Shown one piece after another: positions 9,419 through 16,653 of a stretch of 53,048 nucleotides of DNA. A program made the position numbers and the translations under genes. The first letter of the stretch is position 1; every line of letters starts with the position of its first letter. Source of the stretch: Marinobacterium weihaiense (GTDB lineage Bacteria > Pseudomonadota > Gammaproteobacteria > Pseudomonadales > Balneatricaceae); NCBI RefSeq assembly GCF_019061305.1, contig NZ_JAHQZT010000018.1, forward strand, positions 1 to 53,048, read 5' to 3'. The notes under the pieces are model-generated. The model worked only from the letters and a program-made list of their open reading frames with translations, had not been told where the DNA came from and did not search any database.

Positions 9419-10021
9419 ATGCTCGGACAAGGTCTGCTGCTCGCGGCCGCCCTCGGGGCGGCCATGCTGCTGTTCCGCCACGCGGACACCCAGCCCGAGG
9501 CCCCACGCTCACAGCTGCAGGTGGGTTGCCTGAGCCTGGTCTTCATCACGCTGGCGGCCATGGGACAATTGCTGCTGACGCCGCAGAACCAGGATGTTGC
9601 AACCCTACAGCGCCTGCTGGACAACCTGGCACTGTATGCCGGCTTGCCACTGCTGGTCACGGCTACGCTGGCACAGGCCATGGGCTGGTACTGGTCACGA
9701 GCTGGATGGGGCCGCTGGCTGCTGGCCCTGTTTGCACTGTTTGAGCTGTTTCGCCGCATGGGACGGGGCGAGGACTACACCCTGTGGCTCAGCTTTGCAC
9801 TGGCCGCCGCCCTGCTGCTAACCGCCTGGCGTCAACAGCGCCTGCTGGCACGCCTGGCGACCGCCCTGTCCGCACCACTGCTGCTGGTCAGCCTCAGCGC
9901 GCCGGCGCTGATGGTGGCCGAGCTGCCTGAAAGTGCGCGCCTGCTGGCCCAGGCGGTCAGCCTGCTGCTGCTCTGTTGGGGCCTGCAGCAACAGACACCG
10001 AAACCGACAGCGGCTCAATAA
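9419..10021 (+). CDS. Unknown multi-pass membrane protein
   Basis: A 200-residue protein rich in Leu and Ala with about six hydrophobic segments (roughly residues 3-20, 37-53, 72-90, 98-112, 120-136, 146-165 and 172-188, some short). No family motif is recognised. It starts 6 bases after hemL and shares its strand, so it is probably translated from the hemL transcript. Its last 7 bases overlap the end of the convergent lipoprotein gene. Reading frame, codon use and start context look like a real gene, but no function can be offered from the sequence. Confidence 0.7.
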   Translation: MLGQGLLLAAALGAAMLLFRHADTQPEAPRSQLQVGCLSLVFITLAAMGQLLLTPQNQDVATLQRLLDNLALYAGLPLLVTATLAQAMGWYWSRAGWGRWLLALFALFELFRRMGRGEDYTLWLSFALAAALLLTAWRQQRLLARLATALSAPLLLVSLSAPALMVAELPESARLLAQAVSLLLLCWGLQQQTPKPTAAQ

Positions 10022-10596
10022 GCCGCGGCCTTCTGGCGGGCCTGCCTGGCGCCCGCCGCATTTCCCGCCTCGGCTCGAATATCCGCGACCAACAGCCACA
10101 GGCGACGCAGCGCACCGGCTTGACCCGAGGCGACACTGACGCCTTTTAGCGCGACCTGCTCGGCCTGAAGAAACTGCCCCTGACGTCGCTGCACATCCGC
10201 CAGCTGGAAATAGACTTCGGGGTCTCGCGGCGCAATGCGCAAGGCCCGCTCCAGTCGACTCTGTGCCGTACGCAGGTTGCCACTGCCGGTATCACGACGT
10301 GCCGAGTCCAGCAATGCAACCACCGCCGGGCTCTGCGGCTGACGCACCGTCACCGGAGCCTGTGGTACTGGCGCCGGGGTATCTTCGGCACCACGCTGGG
10401 CACGAATGACCGGTGCCGTTTCGATCGGCGTCACCTTCACGCCCGGCGCCGGTTCGGCCGGCACCACCGTACCCGGCGCCCGGGGTGCATCCGTGCGCCC
10501 CCGCTCCTCGACCGGTGCCTTGTAATCATAGGGGCTGGTGCCGGCACAGCCGGTCATGGCCAGCGTCAGTGCCGTAATCAGATAAACCTTTTTCAT
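10015..10596 (-). CDS. TPR outer-membrane lipoprotein, probable PBP1b activator (LpoP-like)
   Basis: A 193-residue lipoprotein. The signal peptide ends in an acceptable lipobox (AMTGC, Cys17) followed by AGTSP, which has no inner-membrane retention Asp. A proline-rich, low-complexity linker (about 22-95) could span periplasm and wall. The C-terminal ~90 residues contain TPR-like helices (AQSRLERALRIAPRDPEVYF, AEQVALKGVS). It lies 15 bases downstream of the PBP1b gene on the same strand. In Pseudomonas aeruginosa the PBP1b activator LpoP is a TPR lipoprotein encoded beside ponB, so architecture and location agree. The role is inferred; YbgF-like or generic TPR lipoproteins are alternatives. 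Confidence 0.75.
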   Translation of the reverse strand: MKKVYLITALTLAMTGCAGTSPYDYKAPVEERGRTDAPRAPGTVVPAEPAPGVKVTPIETAPVIRAQRGAEDTPAPVPQAPVTVRQPQSPAVVALLDSARRDTGSGNLRTAQSRLERALRIAPRDPEVYFQLADVQRRQGQFLQAEQVALKGVSVASGQAGALRRLWLLVADIRAEAGNAAGARQARQKAAAY

Positions 10597-10611
10597 AGCA
10601 TCCTTCTAATA

Positions 10612-12945
10612 TCAGTTGAACCAGTTACGGAACCAGTCCAGCGAACGCCGCACTGGGGTATCCAGACCACAATCGACCTTGTCCGTCGGCGCCGTGCCGG
10701 TCAGGAACGGCAGCTGTCGCGAGCCCTCGCAGCGCGCATCCGAACGCAGTCCCGTGGCTTCATCCACCCAGACATACTCGATACCGGCCGGGCGTGTGGC
10801 CACAAAGGGTTGCGGCTGCTCACGGCGCATGAACTCGGTCCATACTCGCAGCGCACCGCTGGCACCGGTAAAGGGCAACTGGGAGTTATCATCACGCCCC
10901 AGCCAAACCACCGCCAGACGGTCGCCGGTATAACCGGCAAACCAGCTGTCACGCTGATCATTGGAAGTCCCCGTCTTGCCGGCCAGATTCAGGTTTTGCG
11001 GCAGCGTGCGATAAGCACTGCGCGCTGTACCTTCCCGGCCGACTTCCTGTAACGCGTACTGCAACAAGTGCACCACCTCGGGCTTGACCTGCTGCTTCAG
11101 GGTAAAGGGATAGCGTGACAACTCTTCACCTTCGGCATCGGTCACCCGTCGAATGACCCGCAGTGGCATGCGGAATCCATTGGCGGCGATGGTCTGGTAG
11201 ATGCTGGCCAGCTCCAGTGGTGACAGGGCCTGTGCCCCCAACAACAGGGATGGATAAGGCTTGAGCTCGCGTTCGGCCCCAAGCCGCTCCAGCATGTCGA
11301 TTACCCGCTCGACGCCCACGTCCATGCCCAATCGCGCCGTGGACTGGTTGTAGGACAGCGCCAGTGAACGATGCAGCGGCACCAGACCGTGACTGCGCCG
11401 GTCGAAATTCTGCGGCTCCCAGGTCGAACCGTCCGGCAGCTTGACGCTCAACGGCTCGTCTTCAAGCATGGCGTTGAGGGTGTAGCCCTGCTCCAGGGCC
11501 GCCAGGTAGACCGCAGGTTTGACAAGAGAGCCGACAGGGCGTAGTGCATCCAGGGCACGGTTGAACCCTTGGTAACGGGTATCGCGGCCCCCGATCAACG
11601 CCAGCACCTCGCCGGTCTGTGGATCGGTCACCACCATGCTGGCTTCCAGGTTGTTGGCTCGCTGGCCATAGCGCTGCTCCAGCCGCTTCACGCTGCTCTC
11701 CAGCGCCGCTTCAGCATGGGTCTGCGCCAGCGGGTCCAGAGCCGTAAAGACGCGCAGACCTTCGGTGCTCAGATCTTCATCGCGGTATTCTTCACGCAGC
11801 TGACGCTTGACCAGGTCCAAATAAGCCGGAAACGCGCCCTTGTGCAGACTGCGCTGCTTGACCACGCCCAAAGTGCGCTCACGCGCGGCCGTGTAGTCTG
11901 CTTCCGTGATATGGCCCTGCTCATGCAGCATCCTCAGTACCAGGTTGCGGCGCTCCATGGCACGCTCGGGATGGCGGCGCGGGTCATACCAGGACGGCCC
12001 CTTGACCATGCCGGCCAGCAGCGCGACCTGATGCAGCTCCAACTCCTGTACCGGACGGGCAAAATAGTATTGACTGGCCAGACCGAAGCCGTGGATGGCA
12101 CGGCTGCCGGACTGTCCCAGATAGACCTCGTTCAGGTAGGCTTCCAGTATCTCGTCTTTGTCGTAGTGCAGCTCCAGCAGCATCGCCATCGGCAGCTCCA
12201 GCAGCTTGCGGCTCAGGGTACGATCGGAGGTCAGGTAAAAGTTCTTGATCAACTGTTGGGTCAGAGTGCTGCCGCCCTGCACGAAACGTCCGGCACGCAC
12301 GTTGACCCACATGGCACGGGCGATACCCTTGAAGGAAACGCCCCAGTGGTCATAGAAAGCGCGGTCCTCCACGGTCACCAGCGCCTGCGCCAGATAGGGC
12401 GGCGCCTCTTCCAGCTTGATCAGGTCGCGGTCTTCATTGGACTTGGGGTAGATGCCGCCGATCAGCATCGGTTCCAACCGTACCAGCGGCAAGTTCTGCC
12501 CCTGGGCATCCCGGATGCTCTCGAGCCGGTCACCGGAAAAGCTCAGCAGCAGATTGCGGGCCGGTTCGGCACCGTCCGGGAAATTGAAACCCCGAGTCTG
12601 AATGCGCGTACGGCTGCTGGCCCACTCCACAGCACCCGGCTGCTCGGCCCGGCGCACGAAGCGGTAGTTGAGGCTCTTCAATTCCTGCTTCAGGTCAGCC
12701 ATGCTCAGGGTCTGGCCGGGATAGAGCTCCAGCGGTCGGGCGTAGACCTTCGCCGGCACGGCCCAGCGCTTGCCCTCGAATTTGGTGCGCACCTGAGCGT
12801 CCAGGTAGATCAGACCGACACCGGCAATGACGCTCATCACCAGCCCCAGCTTCAATAGCCAGCGCAGCAGGCGACCCAAGCGGGAAGGTTTGCGGGAACG
12901 GCGCGATTTGCGCCTCTTGGCAGGGGGAGTTCTCTTTTTACTCAT
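10612..12945 (-). CDS. mrcB: Bifunctional penicillin-binding protein 1b
   Basis: Inner-membrane class A PBP that polymerises glycan strands and cross-links peptides. It has 777 residues. A basic cytoplasmic tail (about 1-25, many Lys/Arg) precedes a single membrane segment (about 27-48), a UB2H-type domain (about 65-150, where Lpo activators bind PBP1b), the GT51 domain with catalytic VEDRAFYDH and GGSTLTQQLIKN, and the transpeptidase domain with GSLVKP (SxxK), SYNQ and KTGTSND. It is followed immediately by a TPR lipoprotein gene resembling its activator. Divergent from the kinase-like fusion gene with only 46 bases between. Confidence 0.96.
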   Translation of the reverse strand: MSKKRTPPAKRRKSRRSRKPSRLGRLLRWLLKLGLVMSVIAGVGLIYLDAQVRTKFEGKRWAVPAKVYARPLELYPGQTLSMADLKQELKSLNYRFVRRAEQPGAVEWASSRTRIQTRGFNFPDGAEPARNLLLSFSGDRLESIRDAQGQNLPLVRLEPMLIGGIYPKSNEDRDLIKLEEAPPYLAQALVTVEDRAFYDHWGVSFKGIARAMWVNVRAGRFVQGGSTLTQQLIKNFYLTSDRTLSRKLLELPMAMLLELHYDKDEILEAYLNEVYLGQSGSRAIHGFGLASQYYFARPVQELELHQVALLAGMVKGPSWYDPRRHPERAMERRNLVLRMLHEQGHITEADYTAARERTLGVVKQRSLHKGAFPAYLDLVKRQLREEYRDEDLSTEGLRVFTALDPLAQTHAEAALESSVKRLEQRYGQRANNLEASMVVTDPQTGEVLALIGGRDTRYQGFNRALDALRPVGSLVKPAVYLAALEQGYTLNAMLEDEPLSVKLPDGSTWEPQNFDRRSHGLVPLHRSLALSYNQSTARLGMDVGVERVIDMLERLGAERELKPYPSLLLGAQALSPLELASIYQTIAANGFRMPLRVIRRVTDAEGEELSRYPFTLKQQVKPEVVHLLQYALQEVGREGTARSAYRTLPQNLNLAGKTGTSNDQRDSWFAGYTGDRLAVVWLGRDDNSQLPFTGASGALRVWTEFMRREQPQPFVATRPAGIEYVWVDEATGLRSDARCEGSRQLPFLTGTAPTDKVDCGLDTPVRRSLDWFRNWFN

Positions 12946-12953
12946 CGGGTCAG

Positions 12954-12959
12954 TATAAT
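12954..12959 (+). promoter_or_regulatory. Candidate -10 box for the kinase/ATPase fusion gene
   Basis: A perfect TATAAT lies 32 bases upstream of the ATG at 12992. The -35 region falls inside the mrcB start and is poor (TCTCTT). This is the only good -10 in the 46-base divergent gap. Confidence 0.35.
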
Positions 12960-12991
12960 CTCATGCCATCGCTGACAACAGCTGGAGCCTC

Positions 12992-14521
12992 ATGTTACCC
13001 AAACTGATCGAATCATTGCGCGACCCGGCCTGTTATCCACACGCCGTGACCGACATCGACGTCATTGAAACCCATATTTCCTGGATTCTGCTGACCGGCG
13101 AGTTCGCCTACAAGGTTAAGAAACCGGTGAATTTCGGTTTCCTGGATTTCACCACGCTGGAACAGCGCCGCCACTGCTGTGAGGAAGAGGTGCGACTGAA
13201 CCAACGCCTGGCACCGGACATCTATATCGGCCTGGTACCGATCGGCGGCCACAGCGAGGCCCCTGAACTGGGCGCAGAGGACGGCATCATCGAATATGCC
13301 GTCAAAATGTACCAGTTCGATCCTGAACTGCGCCTTGACCGCCTGCTTGAGCGCCACCTGTTCAAGCCCGAGTGGATCGACCTGCTGGCTGAACAGATTG
13401 CTGCCTTCCACCAGCGCATCCCCATCGTTGCTCAGGACAGCCCCTGGGGCGAGCCGGATACGCTATGGGAAGTGGTCGCGGACAACTACCGCTATATTCC
13501 GCCAGACCACCTGGGTGCCGAAGACTGGGCCCTGCTGCAGCAGCTGTCGGCGCGCACAGCAGAAAATTTCCGTGCACTGGAAGGCCTGATGCGCCAGCGC
13601 AAGCGCAACGGTCGAGTCCGTGAATGCCATGGCGACCTGCACCTGGCCAACGTCAACCTGTTCCATGACGAACTGCGTCTGTTCGACTGCATCGAATTCA
13701 ATCTGGAATTTCGCTGGATCGACACCATTTCCGACCTGGCGTTCCTGCTGATGGATCTGGAAGCCAACCAGCAATTCCGCTGGGCCAACCGTTGCCTCAA
13801 CCGCTACCTGGAGCTGACCGGCGACTATGGTGCGCTGCCGTTGCTCAATTTCTACAAGGCCTACCGTTCCATGGTCCGTGCCAAGGTGGCCATGCTAGGC
13901 CCCAACCCGGATGTGCCCACCTGTCGTCATTACCTCAAGCTGACCGAGCACTACTGCCGCCCGCGCACCCCCGCCGTGTTCCTGATGCACGGCGTCAGCG
14001 GCAGCGGCAAGAGCTATCTCAGCGAGCGCCTTGCTGAAGCCGTGGGTGTGATCCGCATCCGTTCCGACGTGGAGCGCAAGCGGCTGTACCGCGAACTGAG
14101 CCTGCAGGGTAATTCGCTGCAGCTGTATGGCGCCGAGATGAACAGCCGCACCTTCCAGCACCTGTTGGACACCACCCGCCTGATGCTCAAGGCCGGTTAC
14201 TCCGTGGTGGTGGACGCCACCTTCATCCACCAGCGCACCCGCAATGCCTATGCAGAGCTGGCAGCCCTGCTGGACGTACCGGTACGCATCATCAGCTGCC
14301 ATTGCGAGCAGAACCTGATCGAGGCCCGGCTCAAGCGACGCCAGCAAGAAGGCCTCGACCCGTCCGATGCCGATGTGGACGTGATGCGTGAACAGATGAG
14401 CGTCATGCAGCCGTTGAGCAGCGACGAACAACTGATCACCCTGCCGGTCGATACCCGCGATGACGAAGCCATCGAGCAGCTGATGGCCCAACTGCGCGCC
14501 CAGCGCCTGCTGGAGGAATAA
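12992..14521 (+). CDS. Fused phosphotransferase-like and AAA P-loop kinase protein
   Basis: A 509-residue cytoplasmic protein of the 'bifunctional aminoglycoside phosphotransferase/ATP-binding protein' type. Residues about 1-320 resemble the APH/choline-kinase fold: CHGDLHLANVNLF supplies the catalytic HGDxxxxN loop and FDCIEFN the metal-binding segment. Residues about 325-500 hold a P-loop kinase domain with Walker A GVSGSGKSYLSERL and a later DATFIHQRTR segment. Despite the database name, nothing here points to antibiotic resistance; the substrate is unknown. GGAG precedes the ATG. A Rieske gene begins 1 base after the stop, implying co-translation. The same gene lies beside the PBP1b gene in Pseudomonas. 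Confidence 0.85.
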   Translation: MLPKLIESLRDPACYPHAVTDIDVIETHISWILLTGEFAYKVKKPVNFGFLDFTTLEQRRHCCEEEVRLNQRLAPDIYIGLVPIGGHSEAPELGAEDGIIEYAVKMYQFDPELRLDRLLERHLFKPEWIDLLAEQIAAFHQRIPIVAQDSPWGEPDTLWEVVADNYRYIPPDHLGAEDWALLQQLSARTAENFRALEGLMRQRKRNGRVRECHGDLHLANVNLFHDELRLFDCIEFNLEFRWIDTISDLAFLLMDLEANQQFRWANRCLNRYLELTGDYGALPLLNFYKAYRSMVRAKVAMLGPNPDVPTCRHYLKLTEHYCRPRTPAVFLMHGVSGSGKSYLSERLAEAVGVIRIRSDVERKRLYRELSLQGNSLQLYGAEMNSRTFQHLLDTTRLMLKAGYSVVVDATFIHQRTRNAYAELAALLDVPVRIISCHCEQNLIEARLKRRQQEGLDPSDADVDVMREQMSVMQPLSSDEQLITLPVDTRDDEAIEQLMAQLRAQRLLEE

Positions 14522-14522
14522 G

Positions 14523-14858
14523 ATGCCGAATATTCGCCTGTGCCATGTTGATGAGCTCGATCCCGTCGAAGGCCAGAGCTTCGAACTGGCCGACGGCAGC
14601 GCCGTGGTCGTGTTTAAGCGTGGCGCGCGCGTGCTGGCCTGGCACAACAACTGCCCCCACCGAGGCATCCGCCTGGAGTGGCAACCGAATCAGTTTCTCG
14701 ATGACGAAAAGCAGTTCATTCAATGCGCCACCCACGGTGCCTTGTTCGGGGTCGAGGATGGGGTCTGCGTGGCTGGCCCCTGCCCCGGCGAGCAGCTGTC
14801 CCCCCTGCCGTGCCGGGTCGAGCAGGGAGTCGTCTACCTGCAGCAGAATCGATCATGA
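14523..14858 (+). CDS. Small Rieske [2Fe-2S] protein
   Basis: A 111-residue single-domain Rieske ferredoxin-like protein. The cluster ligands are intact: CPHRG (Cys and His, near residue 44) and CATHGALF (Cys and His, near residue 68), separated by a fairly long insert. CVAGPCPG and the strand L-P-C-R-V close the fold. No oxygenase or reductase gene is adjacent, so the electron partner is unknown. It begins 1 base after the kinase/ATPase fusion and is probably in the same transcript. It resembles the stand-alone proteins related to NirD and the small ferredoxins of ring-hydroxylating systems, but specific assignment is not possible. Confidence 0.85.
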   Translation: MPNIRLCHVDELDPVEGQSFELADGSAVVVFKRGARVLAWHNNCPHRGIRLEWQPNQFLDDEKQFIQCATHGALFGVEDGVCVAGPCPGEQLSPLPCRVEQGVVYLQQNRS

Positions 14859-15093
14859 GGGTACGATCGAGCATGCTCGCAGCCGGTTCTACTTTGGTCG
14901 CGGCACACGCCCGCACCGCGTCTGCATGACATCAAACGGCTGGCAAAAAGGCCAAAGAGGTCTAGCCTAAACTCTGGGCTTCTGGTACTTTCACCGGCTT
15001 TCAAAACACCCTAGTGTTCCCATATCAGGGGCGCCGGGCCGGAGCAATCGGGCTTGAACAGGTCTGAGCCCCCAATGACGTGAGGCTGCGCCA

Positions 15094-15525
15094 ATGCCAA
15101 AAACCAAAGATACCCAGTTCATGCATTTCGAACCCTATCCGCTGGATACCGGTGAGGAGTACATGAATGAAGCGCAGAGAGAGCATTTCCGCAAGATTCT
15201 GCTTGGCTGGAAACGCGAACTGATGGAAGAGGTGGACAGCACCATTACCCACCTGAAGGAAGAAGCGTCCAACTTTGCGGATCCCAGTGACCGCGCCAGC
15301 CAGGAGGAAGAGTTCAGCCTGGAACTGCGCACCCGTGATCGTGAGCGCAAGCTGATCCGCAAGATCGACGAAGCGATCGAAAGCATCGACGAAGACGACT
15401 ACGGCTTCTGTGAGGCCTGCGGTGTCGAAATCGGCATTCGCCGCCTGGAAGCCCGTCCGACCGCCACCCTGTGCATCGACTGTAAGACGCTGGCCGAGAT
15501 CAAGGAAAAACAGCTCGGCCGCTAA
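15094..15525 (+). CDS. dksA: RNA polymerase-binding regulator DksA
   Basis: Binds the RNA polymerase secondary channel and, with ppGpp, adjusts rRNA and amino-acid promoter activity. It has 143 residues. The coiled-coil with its acidic tip (ADPSDRASQEEEF, near residue 72) and the C4 zinc finger (CEAC near 107 and CIDC near 128) are intact. A 235-base gap precedes it with no other gene; it contains a 12-bp perfect palindrome at 14868-14879 and no promoter I can defend. Followed by gluQRS, the order seen in E. coli and Pseudomonas. The ATG at 15094 gives the usual N-terminus; internal ATGs at 15121 and 15163 exist. Confidence 0.95.
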   Translation: MPKTKDTQFMHFEPYPLDTGEEYMNEAQREHFRKILLGWKRELMEEVDSTITHLKEEASNFADPSDRASQEEEFSLELRTRDRERKLIRKIDEAIESIDEDDYGFCEACGVEIGIRRLEARPTATLCIDCKTLAEIKEKQLGR

Positions 15526-15533
15526 GCGGACGT

Positions 15534-15558
15534 GCCCCGGAGCCGTCGGTTCCGGGGC
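15534..15558 (+). other. Strong hairpin between dksA and gluQRS
   Basis: GCCCCGGAGCC pairs with GGTTCCGGGGC (11 bp, one G-U) across a GTC loop. It starts 9 bases after the dksA stop and ends 13 bases before the gluQRS start. There is no U-run, so it is not a standard terminator. It may stabilise the dksA 3' end, attenuate read-through or mask the gluQRS ribosome-binding region. Confidence 0.5.
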
Positions 15559-15571
15559 GATTCAGCTGTGA

Positions 15572-16480
15572 GTGCCCATTATGCCCTGTATTGGACGCTT
15601 TGCGCCCTCGCCCACCGGCCCTCTCCACTTTGGTTCCCTGCTGGCAGCACTGGCCAGCTATCTGGATATTCGCAGCCGTAACGGATTCTGGAAGGTCCGC
15701 GTGGAGGACCTCGATCCGCCCCGGGAACAGCCCGGCGCTGCCGACCACATCCTGCGCACCCTGGAGGCTTTCGGCCTGCACTGGGACGGCGAAGTTGTAT
15801 ACCAGAGCCAACGCCATGATCTCTACCAGGAGGCGCTACAGGTCCTGATCGATCAAGGCACCGCCTACCCCTGCAACTGCAGCCGCAAGCAGCTCCGTGC
15901 CCGTGGCGTTCAAGGCTATGACGGCCACTGTCTGCATCAGCCGCCACCGGCCTTGGCCAACGTGGCCTACCGGGTACGCCACCTGCAGCCGAGGCAACAC
16001 TTCAACGACCGGATCCAGGGCCGACGCGACTACCACTGGCACGGCCATCAGGGTGATTTTGTGGTCTTCCGCCGCGACGGGCTCTTTGCCTATCAGCTGG
16101 CGGTGGTCGTGGATGACGCCGACCAGGGCATCACCGATATCCTGCGCGGCAGTGATCTGATCGACGAAACGCCGCATCAGCTGGAACTGCAACAACAGCT
16201 GGGCTACCCACCGCCCGACTACGCCCATATCCCGGTCATCACCCATGCCAACGGCCAGAAACTGAGCAAGCAGAACTTGGCACCGGCCATTGATCCACAG
16301 GACCGCCTGACCCTGCTGCGCCAGGCCCTGAGCCTGCTGGGCCAAGGGCCGAGCCCTGACCTGGCGGATGCCACACTCACCGAGCTGCTCGACTGGGGCT
16401 GCCTGAACTGGAACCCGGCGGCCATACCGGCCGTTCTCAGCCTGCCCGCCGCCAAACACCTTCCCGGGCAGGTGTATTGA
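15572..16480 (+). CDS. gluQ: Glutamyl-Q tRNA(Asp) synthetase
   Basis: Truncated GluRS paralog that attaches glutamate to queuosine at the wobble base of tRNA-Asp. It has 302 residues and lacks the anticodon-binding domain of real GluRS. Motifs: RFAPSPTGPLHFGSLLAAL (HIGH-like), zinc-site CNCS and later GHC, and KLSKQN (KMSKS-like). GTG at 15572 or ATG at 15581 could each start it; the ATG gives MPCIGRFAPS, closer to other family members. It sits between dksA and the cbrX/cbrA unit as in Pseudomonas. Its TGA shares a base with the ATG of the small ORF at 16480, implying coupling into the cbr genes. Confidence 0.94.
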   Translation: MPIMPCIGRFAPSPTGPLHFGSLLAALASYLDIRSRNGFWKVRVEDLDPPREQPGAADHILRTLEAFGLHWDGEVVYQSQRHDLYQEALQVLIDQGTAYPCNCSRKQLRARGVQGYDGHCLHQPPPALANVAYRVRHLQPRQHFNDRIQGRRDYHWHGHQGDFVVFRRDGLFAYQLAVVVDDADQGITDILRGSDLIDETPHQLELQQQLGYPPPDYAHIPVITHANGQKLSKQNLAPAIDPQDRLTLLRQALSLLGQGPSPDLADATLTELLDWGCLNWNPAAIPAVLSLPAAKHLPGQVY

Positions 16481-16653
16481 TGCACCGGCGCCTGCTACTG
16501 TTGCTGGCACTGGGCGCCCTGCTGTTGATGCCGTCGCTGGTCGAACAGCTGCTGTTTACCAACCGGCACTGGCTGCTTCCCTTTATTGTTTGGGCGCTGC
16601 TGATTCTGATCACAGCGGCCGCTGAATGGCGCCACCGTCACCATGAACTTTGA
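16480..16653 (+). CDS. cbrX: Small two-helix membrane ORF overlapping cbrA (CbrX-like)
   Basis: A 57-residue ORF that starts in the gluQRS stop codon (ATGA overlap) and ends 11 bases inside cbrA. The product begins MHRRLLLLLALGALLLMP, has a second hydrophobic stretch (about residues 31-47, WLLPFIVWALLILITAA) and ends in a basic WRHRHHEL tail, so two membrane passes are likely. In Pseudomonas putida a small overlapping ORF named cbrX precedes cbrA and its translation is coupled to CbrA production. Position, size and overlap match. Homology in sequence was not tested. It is below common ORF-length cut-offs and easily missed. Confidence 0.7.
   Translation: MHRRLLLLLALGALLLMPSLVEQLLFTNRHWLLPFIVWALLILITAAAEWRHRHHEL

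Noticed and set aside
8186..9481. A 431-codon minus-strand open frame
   Set aside because: Antisense shadow of hemL; Gly/His-rich translation typical of such shadows.
14868..14879. A 12-bp perfect palindrome CGAGCATGCTCG upstream of dksA
   Set aside because: Single copy in the gap, no known operator matched; left as a note in the dksA entry only.
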